NCBI RefSeq assembly: GCF_001638985.1
Contig: NW_017265190.1
Location: forward strand, 124,001 to 188,000
Direction of reading: 5' to 3'
Length of the DNA: 64,000 nt
Origin: Phycomyces blakesleeanus NRRL 1555(-)
Taxonomy: Eukaryota; Mucoromycota; Mucoromycetes; Mucorales; Phycomycetaceae
Shown here: positions 12,201-24,811 of the stretch, piece after piece
Numbering within the stretch: the stretch's first letter is position 1
Layout of the letters: every line of letters begins with the position of its first letter
Program-made: the position numbers and the translations under genes
Notes under the pieces: model-generated
Told to the model about the DNA's origin: nothing
Databases searched by the model: none
What the model saw: the letters and a program-made list of their open reading frames with translations, nothing else

Positions 12201-13481
12201 ATGATTGAAGACATTAGCCTTGCGTTGGGTAGAGTCCACTGGAGTGTCTGGGCTGTTGCTCCTATTGTGTTTGCTGCTCTCTACCGTAAGCATGGCAGCT
12301 TCTACTACCGCTCATTAGTTTCTATCATTTGCCTCGCAATCTCTGCAATCTTTGGAATGTGCGCCTCTCTTCTTCTGCCGCTTGTCCGTAGAAGCGACCT
12401 CACCAACTGGGCCGTCGCTCGACTGTATTACAACCTCACACGTATCTTCCTTGGCGTCAGCGTCAAGATTGAGGGAGCTGAAAACCTCAAGGTCGATGGT
12501 CCTGCTGTATATGTGTGCAACCACCAGTCCAGCATGGATGTGTTTGTTATGGGAAGCGTATTCCCAAAGGCTACCTCTGTTGTAGCAAAGAAGGCCATCA
12601 AGTACTACCCTATCCTCGGCTGGTACAGTAAGTGTTGTGAAGCCTTTTATTTATTTATATATGTATTTCTACAACCGTCTATAGAGAATACAAATAAGAA
12701 AAAGAGAGAAACATATATTGTATGAGAGGATTAAAGAATTGGGAAGACGGGAAGACAGGAGGAAGGAGCGTGAAAGTGGACGAAGGAATAGAGGAAGAAA
12801 AAGGGGAAGGGAAAAAAGAGATCGAATCGAATCGAATCGAATCAAATCAAATGATGGTTGTAACTAAACCATGTTTTTATGTTGTTTTTATCTTTATTAA
12901 ACTATAGTGACCTTGAGCAATGCCATCTTCTTGGACCGTAAGAACCGTGACAGTGCAATCAAGGAAGCTCAAAAGGCTTCTGATGATATTCATCGTAAAA
13001 ATGTAAGACTAATAAGACAAAACACAACGCAAATCTTGTTTTTCTTAAATCTTTAATATTAATTATAATTGATGTCTTTTTTTTGCGTTTTTATTTTTCC
13101 CCATTTCCCCACAATTCATATTTTTTACCTTTTTAAAAAAAACAAACTCCCCATTTTTAGACAAATGTCTGGCTTTTCCCTGAAGGTACTCGTGGTCATG
13201 AATCAGAAATCACCATGTTGCCCTTCAAAAAGGGTGCTTTCTACATGGCAGTCCAGGCCCAGGTTCCCATTGTTCCAATCGTTGTTGCCAACTATAACCA
13301 CATCTACAGCTCTAAGCGTAAGGAATTCAAATCCGGAGAAATCACCGTCAGAGTCTTGCCAGCCATCCCAACCAAGAACATCCTTGCAGAGTCCGAAGCA
13401 GTGGATCAACTTGCCACTGGAACTCGTGAAAAGATGCTCGTAGCCCTCAGAGAGATCTCGGTTAATAAGAAAACCCAATAA
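12201..13481 (+). CDS. SLC1: 1-acyl-sn-glycerol-3-phosphate acyltransferase (LPAAT, PlsC/Slc1 family)
   Basis: A 280-residue ER membrane enzyme that acylates lysophosphatidic acid to phosphatidic acid in glycerolipid synthesis. Exons 12201-12627, 12908-13002 and 13161-13481 join in phase. The hallmark NHx4D motif is NHQSSMD (His108/Asp113), and the third exon gives FPEGTRGHES (from about residue 180), the substrate-binding block. Two hydrophobic segments lie near the N-terminus (about residues 13-28 and 38-62), consistent with membrane anchoring. Length and motif spacing match yeast Slc1 and bacterial PlsC relatives. The start ATG is preceded by A-rich sequence and opens directly into the conserved N-terminus. 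The AGPAT-type assignment is secure; acyl preference is not visible. Confidence 0.95.
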
Positions 13482-14496
13482 TTGATTAATTGATTAATTA
13501 ATTAATTATAAGCTTTTCTTATAATTGTTTTTATTTTTATTTTTATTATTGTTTTTTATTATATATAATCATCACCTTACCGCACTACACTTATTCCATT
13601 ATCTTTTTTTCTTTACCTCTTTATTTTTTTCTTCGTCTTGTTCTTGTTTTGTTTTTATCTCACTCCACTTTTCTTACCTTATCTCTCGCCTCATTTTACC
13701 TCATTTTACCTCATTTTACCCCCCCCCCCCTTTTTTTTTTTTCTTACCTCACCTCATTTTACTACCACTGTCAATGGCGCCTTTACTACAAACGTATGTT
13801 TTTTTTTTTCTTTTTCTTTATAAAAAGAATAAGAAGAAAAAAGAGGTGAGAACACAAGGGTACAAAAAAGGAGCAAGAAAGAAGTAAAGAAGTAAAGAAG
13901 CAAAGAAGCGAAGAAGCAAAGAATAAGAAGGTCAAATCAAGGATGATTAACAAACAAAACATTTTATATACACGAACACAAACATATATATATATACTAC
14001 TCTACCACAACCACCACCACCACCATCACCTTTTATCTTCACCAACATATTATATAGTATATTTTATATTACAGTATCTAGACCTCTTTTACTTTCCTTT
14101 TATATAGAAAATATACAAATATTATAAACAAATGAATGATGGAGACAAACAGTGGGTCAAAAAGAAATCAACCGTTTTTAAGATCGTTTCTTCTCCCAAG
14201 GCTTTTTATTTTAATTCATTTTGATTTGCATTGATTTGATTTGCATTGATTTGATTTGATTTGATTTGATTTACATTGATTTATTTCAAATATTCATTTT
14301 GTACAAAATGACAAGCAAACCAAACCTTTTTCCCCCATCTTCCTCGTTTTCTCTCTCTCTCTCTACACTTCTTTTTCCCCCTTTTTTTTTCTTCCTCTCT
14401 TCTCCTTCCACTATATTTCACTAGAAAAAAATAGAAAAGAAAAGAAGAGGAGTGTATTTGTTTCTTTTTGTTGTTGGTTGGTTTGATTTGTGTAGT
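13482..14496. other. Intergenic, pyrimidine-rich, convergent 3' ends
   Basis: CT-rich and T-rich stretches (about 13510-13800 and 14330-14410), a C10 run near 13721, and GATTTGATTTG repeats at about 14220-14285. Open frames here are low-complexity Phe/Leu/Ser strings and are not supported as genes. Confidence 0.6.
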
Positions 14497-15231
14497 TTAA
14501 AGCTGGATTTGGTTGCGAGCATTGTACTTGTGAACGAGAGTCTAACAATAAAATGATTGAATATATTTATATATACAATATTACATTATTAATACCAATG
14601 TTCAAATAAAGACATGTATATATATTTATCACTCTAACTCTTTTTTTCTCTCTCTCTCATTTATACACACACACACACAATATATATATATATATAATTT
14701 ACCTGACAGCTGCAAAATGCAAGGAAACAAGCATAGACTATGGCAGCAGTGAAACAAGCATGAGCAGTGGCCTTGGGGTCATCAGGGTCACTGGTAAACT
14801 CTGTCAAAACCTCTACTTCGGCATCAAAAGCAAACCCGAGAACAACCTATATAATATATAATATATTCACATTTCGATTCACGAGTAAATAAATGCATAT
14901 ATATATATATTAATTTTTATTGAAATAATAGTAAAATTACGAGTTTGTGAGTATAAATGTAAATGTAATTGTTCCATTTACTTTATTTTTTGGTTATTCA
15001 TTCTTCAAACCAAAAAAATAAAATAAAAAGATATGTGATGAAGGAGACCAAATCCCTTGATGACTCTTTTAGATTGTCCATCGTGTTTATTACTAGCAAT
15101 TACTCCTACTACTGTTTTCTTCTAATGTAGTAATGGTCTTTCTAAATCGAGATACTTACGAGAAAGATAATACCACAGACTGACAAGAGACTACAGCAGA
15201 CAGACAGTCCAGGTCCAACAAATGTCTTCAT
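14497..15231 (-). CDS. Ribonuclease kappa (RNASEK)-like two-pass membrane protein, 86 aa
   Basis: A small gene easily missed because its exons are 72, 144 and 45 bp: 15231-15160, 14846-14703 and 14541-14497. It encodes 86 residues with two hydrophobic segments (about 9-31 and 53-72). The pattern CCSLLSVCGIIFLVVLGFAFD followed by a hydrophilic loop, ACFTAAIVYACF and a short basic tail matches the RNASEK family. That family was described as an RNase but is now best known as a V-ATPase-associated subunit needed for endosomal acidification. Junction phases are all 0 and donors are GTAAGT or GTAAAT. Family assignment rests on pattern and length; catalytic claims should not be transferred. Confidence 0.75.
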
Positions 15232-16294
15232 CGTTATGTATTAAATTGTAGATATATGTATGTATATATATATATATATAATATAATATAATATAATATA
15301 ATATATATATTAAAGGGGAAAGGGAGGAATTTGAAAGGTTTGAAACAGTAAAGGCAACCAAAAAGTTCACTTAAAAAAAGAGAGAGGGAGAAAGGCGACA
15401 CTAATTAAATGTCCGACTTTACGTGGATGTAACACTACCAAGAGGACCATGTTGGAGTATAAGTCACGTCGCCTTACGTCACGACATTGCACACATACTA
15501 ATCATTTTTATGCATACTCTCTCTATCTTCTTCTGTTTCTTTTACGTCTTTAGGGAATATAAAGAAAGGAAAGCCCATTATATATATTTATATTTACGAG
15601 GTAGATCAAACTTTACAGACGAGCTGTTTTAAGAAGAAATAACCCGTTTGTTCAAGTGTATTTGATTATTTGATGTAGACAGGCTAAAAAAGCTCAAATG
15701 AATATTAAGTAAAGTCAAGTTTTAGTACTATTTCTTCCACCAAAAGTACAATCTTCTTCTACTATTCAAGTGGTAATAGAAACAGACTAGCCAATCAGAG
15801 TCGTTTGAACTTTTTTTTTTTTGAACTTTTTAGTCTGTCCACATCAATAATTACAAAATATAAATGTTTATAAGCCCCCATTCTACTCTACCTTTTTTAA
15901 CAGCTCAATGTTCATCTTCAATTGAATTGGACACAAATGTCGTTTCTGACCTATCTTGCTTCCAATATTTACATTACTCTTCCACAAATTAACCAGATAG
16001 AAAAATAATATAATGTAATAAACCACTTCTTCTTCTATTATTATTATTATTATTATAAGTATTAATTACAAATTAATAATCCAGATACGGATCTCTAGCC
16101 TAGAGACTGTTTAACTATCAACTCTTTGATTTGCTCATTTTTTTTTCTCTTGCTAATAATTCTAATATTATCATTATGTTATTTTATTTATTGTGTATTT
16201 GTGTAGTTTATATATCCGTATGTGCGTGTGCGTGTGCGTGTGCGTGTTTGTACTTAAATTATATCTGTCTTTGTTGTCTTCTTCTTCAAGGCTT
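15232..16294. other. Intergenic upstream of the RNASEK-like gene
   Basis: TA-rich repeats (15255-15310), CRE-like sites TCACGTC and TTACGTCAC (15463-15482), and a CCAAT motif in AGCCAATCAGAG (about 15789). Further right are an (ATT)n tract (about 16038-16056) and GTGTGC repeats at about 16219-16246 in the WASP 3' flank. No gene is seen. Confidence 0.5.
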
Positions 16295-18892
16295 TTATGG
16301 ATCATCATCCCAATCACTTCCTTCACTATCACTGTCATCTGATTCAATGGCCTTCTTACGATCCTGAAGTGCCGCCAATAAACTTGTTGCTAAATCGTTG
16401 GCACCTGCTCCTCCTACAGTTCCGCCTGCAGCCGTAGCAGAAGATTTGGTACCTTCCATTGGACTGCTGCGATCATGAATTGCATCACGTGGAGCAGCCT
16501 TGAGAGCACTGATACCACCTGCACGTCGAATAGCATCCAAAAGAGCGTTTCGTGGCTCACCGGTAGCTGGAGCATTGGATGGAGCAGATGTTTGCGATGG
16601 CGGAGGAGGTGGTGGTGGTGGTCCCCCTCCTGATGATGATGGCGGTGGAGGCGGGGGAGGGGGAGGTCCACCACCTGGTGGGGGTGGAGGAGGAGGTGGT
16701 GGGGGACCGCTCGACTGAGGAGGATTAGGATGAGACTGCTGCGGTGGAGGTGGAGGTGGTGGTGGAGGAGGAGGAGGTCCTGCTTGGAATGACTCGGAAG
16801 CATCAAAGAACTGTTCATTCATTGATGAAGCAGGTGAAGGCATGGCAGGTCGGCTGGAAATCGAACGTGCTGTAGGACGTGGTCCAGCTGGTGGCGGTGG
16901 CGGTGGACCACCTCTACCTCGGTTAGGTAATGGTGGTGGTGGAGGAGCAGAAGGGCGTGCAGAAAGGCGACCTGAAGGCAATGGTGGTACAGGGGGTGGC
17001 AATGCACGCTGAGGTGGTGCTGATTGAGGTGGTGATCTTTGTGGAGGTTGTTGTTGTTGTTGTTGCGGCGGAGGTGGCGGTGGAGGGGGTGGAGGTGGTG
17101 ATGATGAAGAAATATGTGAAGGCTGGTGTGCTGTATAAGCATTTTCATGTTCATACTCTTCTTCTTCTTCTTCATGACTGTACTCTTCATGGCTATGTGG
17201 CTGGTGGTGTGTCTCTGCAGCTTCTTCGTAAGTATTTTCGAAGGAATGGGTAGCTGGTGGTTCTGCCATACGGTATGGGTTGTTGGATTTTTTGGGCTGG
17301 TAATTAGTCTCCAAAGGTGGTATACGAGGTTGCTCTGTAGATCTGACTGGAGCAGGAGGTGGTATTCCACGTGTAGGAGGAGGCGGAGGAGGCAATTGTG
17401 TTGCAGGAGCGACGGTTCGAGATGGAAGAGGTACTCGAGTTGGTGCTGGTGGTGGTGGTGAAACATGGTTACTAGTGCTAGGGCGTATAGGTGGAGCCGG
17501 GGGTTGGGGAGCTGCTCTACGAGATGGTGGGGGTGGAGGTGGAGGACGACGACCTAGAATAAGTAGATTGGTAAATAAATAAATAAATAAATAAATAAAG
17601 GTTGGATGTTATGTTATTAATTATCCATTAATATTTGTACCCGCCCTTCCTTTGCCGTTCTTTATTTAATATTCTCTTGTATCTAATACATGTATATATA
17701 TATATATATATATACTTACCACCAATTGGAGGGGGTGGAGGAGGAGCTGTTCGTCGAACAGGCGGAGGCGGAGGAGGAGCTGTACGAGCCTTGGCAGAGT
17801 TATTCTGCTGATTTGTAGGGACTTCAGGACCACCACGCTGGTTCACAAAGTCCTTGATAAAATCTGCGTTCTCATTAATCTCATCTGCAGAAATTCCCAG
17901 AGACTGTAGCTGATCAAATAGTCCATTCCATTCTGGATCAGTATTTTGAACGCTGAAACCATTCTCTGGAGTGTAGCCGATGTGACCCAAGTGTCTAATT
18001 TTTTATTATTAAAGTAAAACATAAAGTCATTACATATAACGACGGTGTTAATGAACAAGTCTTACCTAAAGCCTGAAGGTAAGCCAATTTGTGTCTTGTC
18101 TAGTTTTCCTTTTGGTTTCTTTCCATTGTCTAATTTAAGTTTATTGGTTAATTCAACAATGCATGTGTTGGTGACCACACACACACACCTTTCTTTTTCT
18201 TCTTTGGCGCAGTCTTTACACTTCCTTCTCGGGTTCTCACTTTGGTGTAGAATACAGAAGCATCTGTGGTGTCTGTAAAAGAAAGACCAATCATATATTC
18301 CTACACGCAACAATTCAATTCATAAGACATCTCTATTTAGATATAAATATATAGATATAGTACTTACATCGCCTGGAAAAGTGTAAAAGAATTGAGTAGC
18401 CATTTCAAGTTCGAATCCATCGTAGAGTTCTTGTTCCCAAATTACACCTCGATTGCTCTATACAAAACGATTTGATATGCAATGTAGTTCATTTAGGCAT
18501 TTGTTTCTTTTTTTTTTAGTAAATTAGCATACCATAAGGTCGACAATTCTAAAATACATCGAGTGCTTCTTTTTGTCTTTTAAAAAACAAACAGCTCCCC
18601 AGATGTTCGAGTACGCCCATCGATGTGGATTAGGGTAAGCTACATAAACTCGTGCAACAGTAGCAGCATAGATTTTCTACAAAGATAGCAATATTAATAT
18701 AAATATAAAGGTTTATTTGAATGGTGAAATAATGCTTGATAGAAAGGATAATGGGTTTGTGGGTGTTTTTTTTTCATTTTTTCATTTAAAAGATGTATCA
18801 AAAAGAATCGACATTAATTAACTTACAGAGGTCGGCAAGGCCCGCCTAATCTTGTTCTTGTCCTCAGCAGTCGAAAGTGCTATGGACGGCAT
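16295..18892 (-). CDS. LAS17: WASP/Las17 actin-nucleation-promoting factor
   Basis: A 669-residue activator of the Arp2/3 complex acting at endocytic actin patches. Seven exons: 18892-18827, 18676-18533, 18457-18368, 18300-18189, 18129-18066, 17994-17720 and 17553-16295. The order is WH1 domain (about residues 9-125, including RVYVAYPNPHRWAYSN and GVIWEQELYDGFELE), CRIB/GBD-like segment (IGLPSGFRHLGHIGYTPENG), very long poly-Pro region, WH2 motif NALLDAIRRAGGISALK (about 585-607), and an acidic C-terminus with the conserved Trp (EGSDWDDDP). The acceptor at 18301 rather than the stronger-looking CAG at 18285 is required: it adds EYMIGLSFTD, the conserved WH1 end, and keeps the frame. The gene is divergent from DOA1 with 368 bp between starts. 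An intact CRIB suggests Cdc42 control, unlike S. cerevisiae Las17. Confidence 0.95.
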
Positions 18893-19260
18893 GAAGGATA
18901 AGACTGAAGAATGAAAAGAAGAAGAAAAAGTAAAATAAAAGAAAAGAAAAAAATAAAGCACGAGATTTTGGCTTCTTCTTTCTGCTTCTCAAATTTGGAA
19001 ACCAAAGAGCACCTTTCTATTATTTTTTCATTTTAAAATAAGAAATAAAATATAAAATATAAAATAAAATTAAAATTAAAAAAAAAAGAGGAAGAGAAGG
19101 GAAAGCGGAGTGTATTTTACCACGTGATTTCAATGCCGTCATGCAAAGGGTAGTCGTCAGTCGAAAGACAGACAGATAGATAGATAGATGGAAAGAATAA
19201 GAAAAATAAACGCGTAATCTCCATTTTGTTTCTTTCCAGTCTCTTTATTCATCGCATCGA
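18893..19260. promoter_or_regulatory. Divergent promoter between WASP (-) and DOA1 (+), with CACGTG at 19121-19126
   Basis: 368 bp separate the two start codons. A CACGTGATTT element sits 135 bp before the DOA1 ATG, A-rich tracts lie at 19020-19090, and a GATA-containing repeat (GATAGATAGATAG) lies at about 19173-19187. Shared use by both genes is inference. Confidence 0.5.
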
Positions 19261-22200
19261 ATGTACCGATTAGAATCATCCTTACTGGGTCATGACCAAG
19301 ACGTACGTTTATTGAACACTCTTCCTCTTATATACGCATTGAGATGATTACAAACAAACAAACAAACAAAAAACCCAAAAAAAAACAAAGTGAAAGAGAA
19401 ACAGGAACAGGAACAAGAACAAAGAATTTATCGAGAATCACCTTTCTGTTTGTCTTATTTTTGCTATTATTGTTATTATTTTGCGGGATTTTTTATCTTA
19501 CTATATATATATATATATTGTATCTTTGCAATGATGATAAACATAAACAGGTCAGAGCTGTCAGTGCTCTTTCCAATGACTTGGTTCTATCAGCCGCACG
19601 AGACAAAACAGTTCGTAGCTGGAAACGCACAGGACCCAATAGTTTTGAGCTAAATCATACATTCACTTTCCACGACCACTTTATCAATGCTCTTACTACC
19701 ATTCCTTCTTCATTGGAGCATCCTAATGGTGAGTTTTTATTCTTCTTCTACAAGTCTATGATTAGTATGTAGAGTTTAAACAATTAATAAATAAAATCAG
19801 TCGCAGTGATAATGACAGCAATAGTAGTAGTGACAGTAAAAGAAAAAAATGAAAAAGAATATGCTATCTCAATCTTTTCTGTTAATGCTATTATCAATAA
19901 TATCAAAATATTTCTCCAATTGATCGATATATGTATATTGGTATAAACTAAACTGTGGATTTTATACAAAAAAAAGGTCTATTTGTGTCGGGTGGATCAG
20001 ACAAGTTAATCAATATCTGCGATCCATCCCAAACCGCAAGTCCATTATATACATTGGTTGGCCACACTGAGAATGTGTGTGCATTGGATGTTTCCCCAGG
20101 TGGTGACATTGTATCTGGTTCCTGGGACAAGTAAGTTTTTTTTTCCACAGTTTATTATTATGTGTCTTTTGATTCATTGAAAGAAAGAGAGAGAAAATTG
20201 ATTTTTCTGACAACAGATATTACAAACTTTTATTTTATAAATTTTAGAAAGGCAATTGTCTGGAAGAATTATCAAAAGGCATATGTTCTTACAGGACACG
20301 AGGCTGCAGTATGGGGTGTGCTTGCCTTGGATGATGATGTGATTTTGACAGGTAAATATCCTATATATATATATATATATGTATGTATGTGTTTTATACA
20401 CACACGCACACACACACGAACTAGCAGAATTGATTGACCGAATCTGACAACAACAACAATAGCTTCTGCTGACAAGACTATTCGATTGTGGAAGCATGGT
20501 AAACAAGTTCAAATCATTAGAGGACATACAGACGTTGTACGATCCCTTGCGAAAGTTCCTGGAGTTGGATTCGTTTCGTCGTCCAATGATGGGTAAAATA
20601 CACAAAGAATGATTTATATATCGACAACCTAATGGAATATAACAACTAATATTATTAATGTAGAACCCTTCGAGTTTGGTCATTGGAAGGAGAATGCTTG
20701 CAGGAACTCCATGGGCACACTTCCTTTGTTTATTCGGTAGATGTTCTGAGTACCGGTGAATTTGTTTCATCTGGAGAAGATAGAACTGTACGCATTTGGA
20801 AAGGTAAAGTGAGAAAGAAAAAGGAGAAAAAGATATACTTTAAATAATAGTAATAGCTCATTATGTTTTTTCTTTATATTTTTTATCTTTATATGATGTA
20901 TATTTGGAACAAACAAACGAATAATGCTTAGATGGTGAATGTGTACAGACTCTTCAGCAACCGTGTATTTCTGTCTGGACTGTGTCTGTTTTACCCAATG
21001 ATGATATTGCTGTAGGTGGAAGTGATGCAACTGTTCGTCTGTACACCCGTTCTGCTGAACGTTTTGCCCTTGCTGAAGATCAAAAGGTACAAGATTTGTT
21101 TTTTTTTGTTGGTAGTTGTACTCGTATTTGTGTGCATGTGTTGTGCACCAAGTAACTGGAAAGAGGGGAGTGATTTGATAGACTACTACTGTTACTCTTA
21201 CTATTCTTTTAATTTATCGGTTTACATTTTTTATAGGCATTGGATGAAGTATTGGCTAGTCAATCCATTCCTTCGTAAGTTTAATTAAAACAGTGAAACA
21301 AAAGAATACTCATGTACATAATATATATACTATTGATGTACTTTTTATAGTAATCAACTTGGAGATGTTAACAAAGAAAAGTTACCTGGACCAGATGCCT
21401 TGTTGACTCCGGGAAAGAAAGAAGGACAAGTTATTATGGTAAACGCAGGGAATGGCACAGTGGAAGCTCACCAATGGAATTCGTCTACCCATAACTGGAC
21501 AAAGATCGGTGAGGTTGTGGGCGGTGTTGGATCAGACAAGAAGCAGATTTACGAAGGCGTTGAGTACGATCATGTGTTTGACATTGACATTGGTGGTGGA
21601 CCCAATGCGATGCTCAAATTACCTTACAACTTGAACCGTAAGTTAGTCAGTAATATTATTATCATTAGTAACGTGGATCATTTGGGGATAACAGAAGAAT
21701 GACAATAGAGTTAAACTAAATTTTATTAATTTGTATATAAAAGAAAACCCGTATGATGCTGCACAGAAATTTGTTACACGCCATGAACTTTCACAAGGTT
21801 TCCTTGATCAGATTGCAGACTTCATTACTACCAATACCAAACCTGCTGAGATTGGCCCCAGCACAACCCAATACCAAGATCCATTCACAGGTTAGTAAAG
21901 TGTTCTTTCTTTTATTTATATATGGGTAGATGTGTAAATAATAGTAACTCTAACTGGATTTTTCTTTTACATATATACAAATACAATCTGCAATTTATAC
22001 ATACAAAGGTGGCAATCGCTACACACCTGGCCAACAGTCTTCTCAATATGGTGCTCCATCTACATACTCGGATCCATTTACTGGTAACGTACCCAAGTAT
22101 ACATGTATACTAAACAAACCAAAAAAGAACCAGTATATTAAACAGTACAAACTTCCTTTTTTTTAGGTGGATCCTCATACAGATCGTCCGGTCAACCAAG

Positions 22201-22292
22201 CCCTGTAGTACGCACCCAGTCAATATTACCTATTGTAAGTCCGTGAACCTGTTTGTTTGTTTGTTTGAGGGTATTTATGCTTAAAAATATAT

Positions 22293-22333
<41 letters not shown>

Positions 22334-23499
22334 GAAAACGTATCTGGCTCTCAAGCAAACAAATCTCAGTGCCGTCCAAGCAAAACTAAGATCTCTTAAC
22401 AACGAAGCTGCTGGATCTTCCAAGCTGTCAGATGAAGAGCTTGGATTGGTAGCCAAAGCAGTCGACTTTTTGAGCAACCCTCAAGGCAAATCGATTGATC
22501 CAAAGGGTTTGGAAATCCTGGTGAGACTTTGCCAGACCTGGCCTGTTGGCCAACGTTTCCCCGCATTGGATATTCTGAGACTATACTGCCTCTCAGCCCC
22601 AGCTGCGCTTGCTGCCGCAACCTCTTCGCTTTCTTTTGCCAGTCCGGCTACCTTTTTCTTACAGGCCGGTGGGTTGGACAAGCCGGTATCTGAAAAGGTT
22701 GCCGAGACAAATGCTATGCTGGCCTACCGTGGACTTGCCAACCTCTTGTTCCCTGAAGGTCGGGAAGCATTGTGGCCAAATCGTAATGTTTTCTTGAACG
22801 CTGTACAAGCCGCGGGTGTCTACAAGAGTAAGGCAACCCAGTTGGCCGCCAGCACCTTGGCTGTAAAGTAAGTTAGGCTGTACGCGGTAATTGTTTTGTG
22901 TGTGTATTTTAGGAAGATATGAGGAAATTAATGAATCTGAAATGCCAAACCAACAATCGTTTGCTTGTGTGTGTATAGTTTGGCTGTATTACTGACTACT
23001 CATGGTGACCGTGACGAAGATGGCGAGTTATCATTGATGAGTAGTCTGTTGAATCTAATCAAGAATGAGGGACTTGATGAAGAGACATTGTATCGTCTTT
23101 TGGTGTCTCTTGGTACTTTGGTAAGTAGAACCACCCCTTCCTCTTCTTTAATATATAATCTACTCTACTCATTTAATTTACCCTTAACAAATTCATGTCC
23201 AAACTTCTACAATGTTGGCTTTATTTTACTTACCTGTTTATTTTTGTATAATTTCTGTTTATAGCTAAAGGAATCAAGCTCTACGCGTGAAGCTGCAAAT
23301 ATTATGGAACTTAAAACTGAACTCCAGCGCCTCAGAGGCAGAAATGCACTTGCAGAGAGAATTACCCGTGTATTAAGTAAGCTTAAAACTAGTATATATG
23401 TATGCAAAGAAAAAACCTCCTTTGATGAAAATTAAGAAATAACATGTAAATACAATTCTTTTTTCTTTAGATGAAATGGTTACATTAATGAAAGCTTAA
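19261..23499 (+). CDS. DOA1: Doa1/Ufd3 (PLAA) ubiquitin-binding WD40-PFU-PUL protein, 777 aa
   Basis: An adaptor of the Cdc48/p97 unfoldase in ubiquitin turnover and sorting. Sixteen exons: 19261-19302, 19551-19728, 19977-20130, 20248-20351, 20463-20592, 20664-20803, 20932-21086, 21237-21274, 21351-21637, 21744-21890, 22009-22083, 22167-22234, 22335-22867, 22979-23120, 23265-23376 and 23471-23499. WD40 repeats fill residues 1 to about 300 (GSWDK, SADKTIRLW, SGEDRTVRIW). The PFU domain is about 325-450 (EGQVIMVNAGNGTVEAHQW, YDHVFDIDIGGG, LPYNLNQNPYDAA). Two DPFTGG-type motifs lie in the linker on separate small exons. The helical PUL domain runs from about 510 to the end (KTYLALKQTNLSAVQAKL). 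Every junction conserves phase. This is the most finely split gene in the window. Confidence 0.95.
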
Positions 23500-24811
23500 T
23501 AGTGTATATATATATACACACATATTGGCTTATACGCGTATATGTTTGTATACACTCTCAATCATAAACAGAAAGAAAAATGATATAAAGATAACTAGTT
23601 TTGTATGGAGTATGAAGTATATATATATATATTCATGAATAAAAAAAAATAATGACTTGATGATTGAATTATTTTAATAATGAGATATATATATATGTAT
23701 ATAAGACAATCTATCAGCCATATGTTTTGTGTCGGTGTTTGTTTTGTAATAAGCACTGGATTTGATGATATAGTAAAAACTCAATATGGGTGACGAAAGT
23801 GCGAGAATCAAAACCTCTTTTACTTGCATATCCTAGTTTATCTACCTACTTTCGCTTAGCAACAGTATAACTGATAGAAAATATTTAGTTTAAACAGATA
23901 ATTATTATTATATACTTTGAAGGTTGTTGAATATACCGTTGGTGGAAAAAAAAAGATCAATTTTGATCAAAATGACAAATAAAGTACAAACAGCCATCTA
24001 TAAGTCAATATCTGTTAACTAAAGTTTCTTTACATATGTAAGTAACCTGGTGAGGTACGCTGTGATCCACCATAAAAAAGACGTTTGCCATCGATTGCTC
24101 ACATATTGATAAAAATATCCCATTTTTTCACTCTAAAAAAAACATTTACGAATGAAAAAATCGATATTTACATCACATAACGATGTTTGATCCCAAAGTT
24201 CCCTCAGGACATACACCTAAAAAAAAATCGAAATTTTGTATTTTGTTCTACTATGTAAAGTTGTTTACAAAGTAAATATATAGCGTTCAGTGCCTGTCTG
24301 ACTAACAACAGACCGATATTCATAGAGATATTGAGGGATTAAAAAACGACAATATCAATATTTGCAACATATAAAGACGTTATTTGAATGTCCGACTATA
24401 AAAGTGTGTCCCAAAACCTCATCTCGCTGTGAATGGCAGCCTTTGTAATCATTTAGCGCATAGCTTTATCAAGAAAATAGATACTCTGTGATATTATATA
24501 TATATATATATGTCATAATTTTTATTAGATTTTTCAGGATAATAAACAAGAGTAGTAATAATATAAAAAGTAATATGAGCATGAGAGCATAAGGTAGAGG
24601 AAAAAAGATAAGGTTAAAAGGTGACAGATGTGATACAGAGTGACAAGTGTATGGATCTGGGTGTAAGCATAAAAGTTAAAAGAGGCATCTTGAATGTTGG
24701 AGTTACCATTTTGAGGAATTAAAAGGCACCAAACCTGGCATACGATCAAAAAAAATGTCATATGAACCGTCGTAGAAAGTAGTAGGATAGGAGGAAAAAT
24801 TCATATAGTGG

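Noticed and set aside
18189..18284. CAG acceptor at 18285 for the fourth WASP exon
   Set aside because: It gives a frame that hits TGA within a dozen codons; the upstream acceptor at 18301 restores frame and the conserved WH1 end EYMIGLSF.
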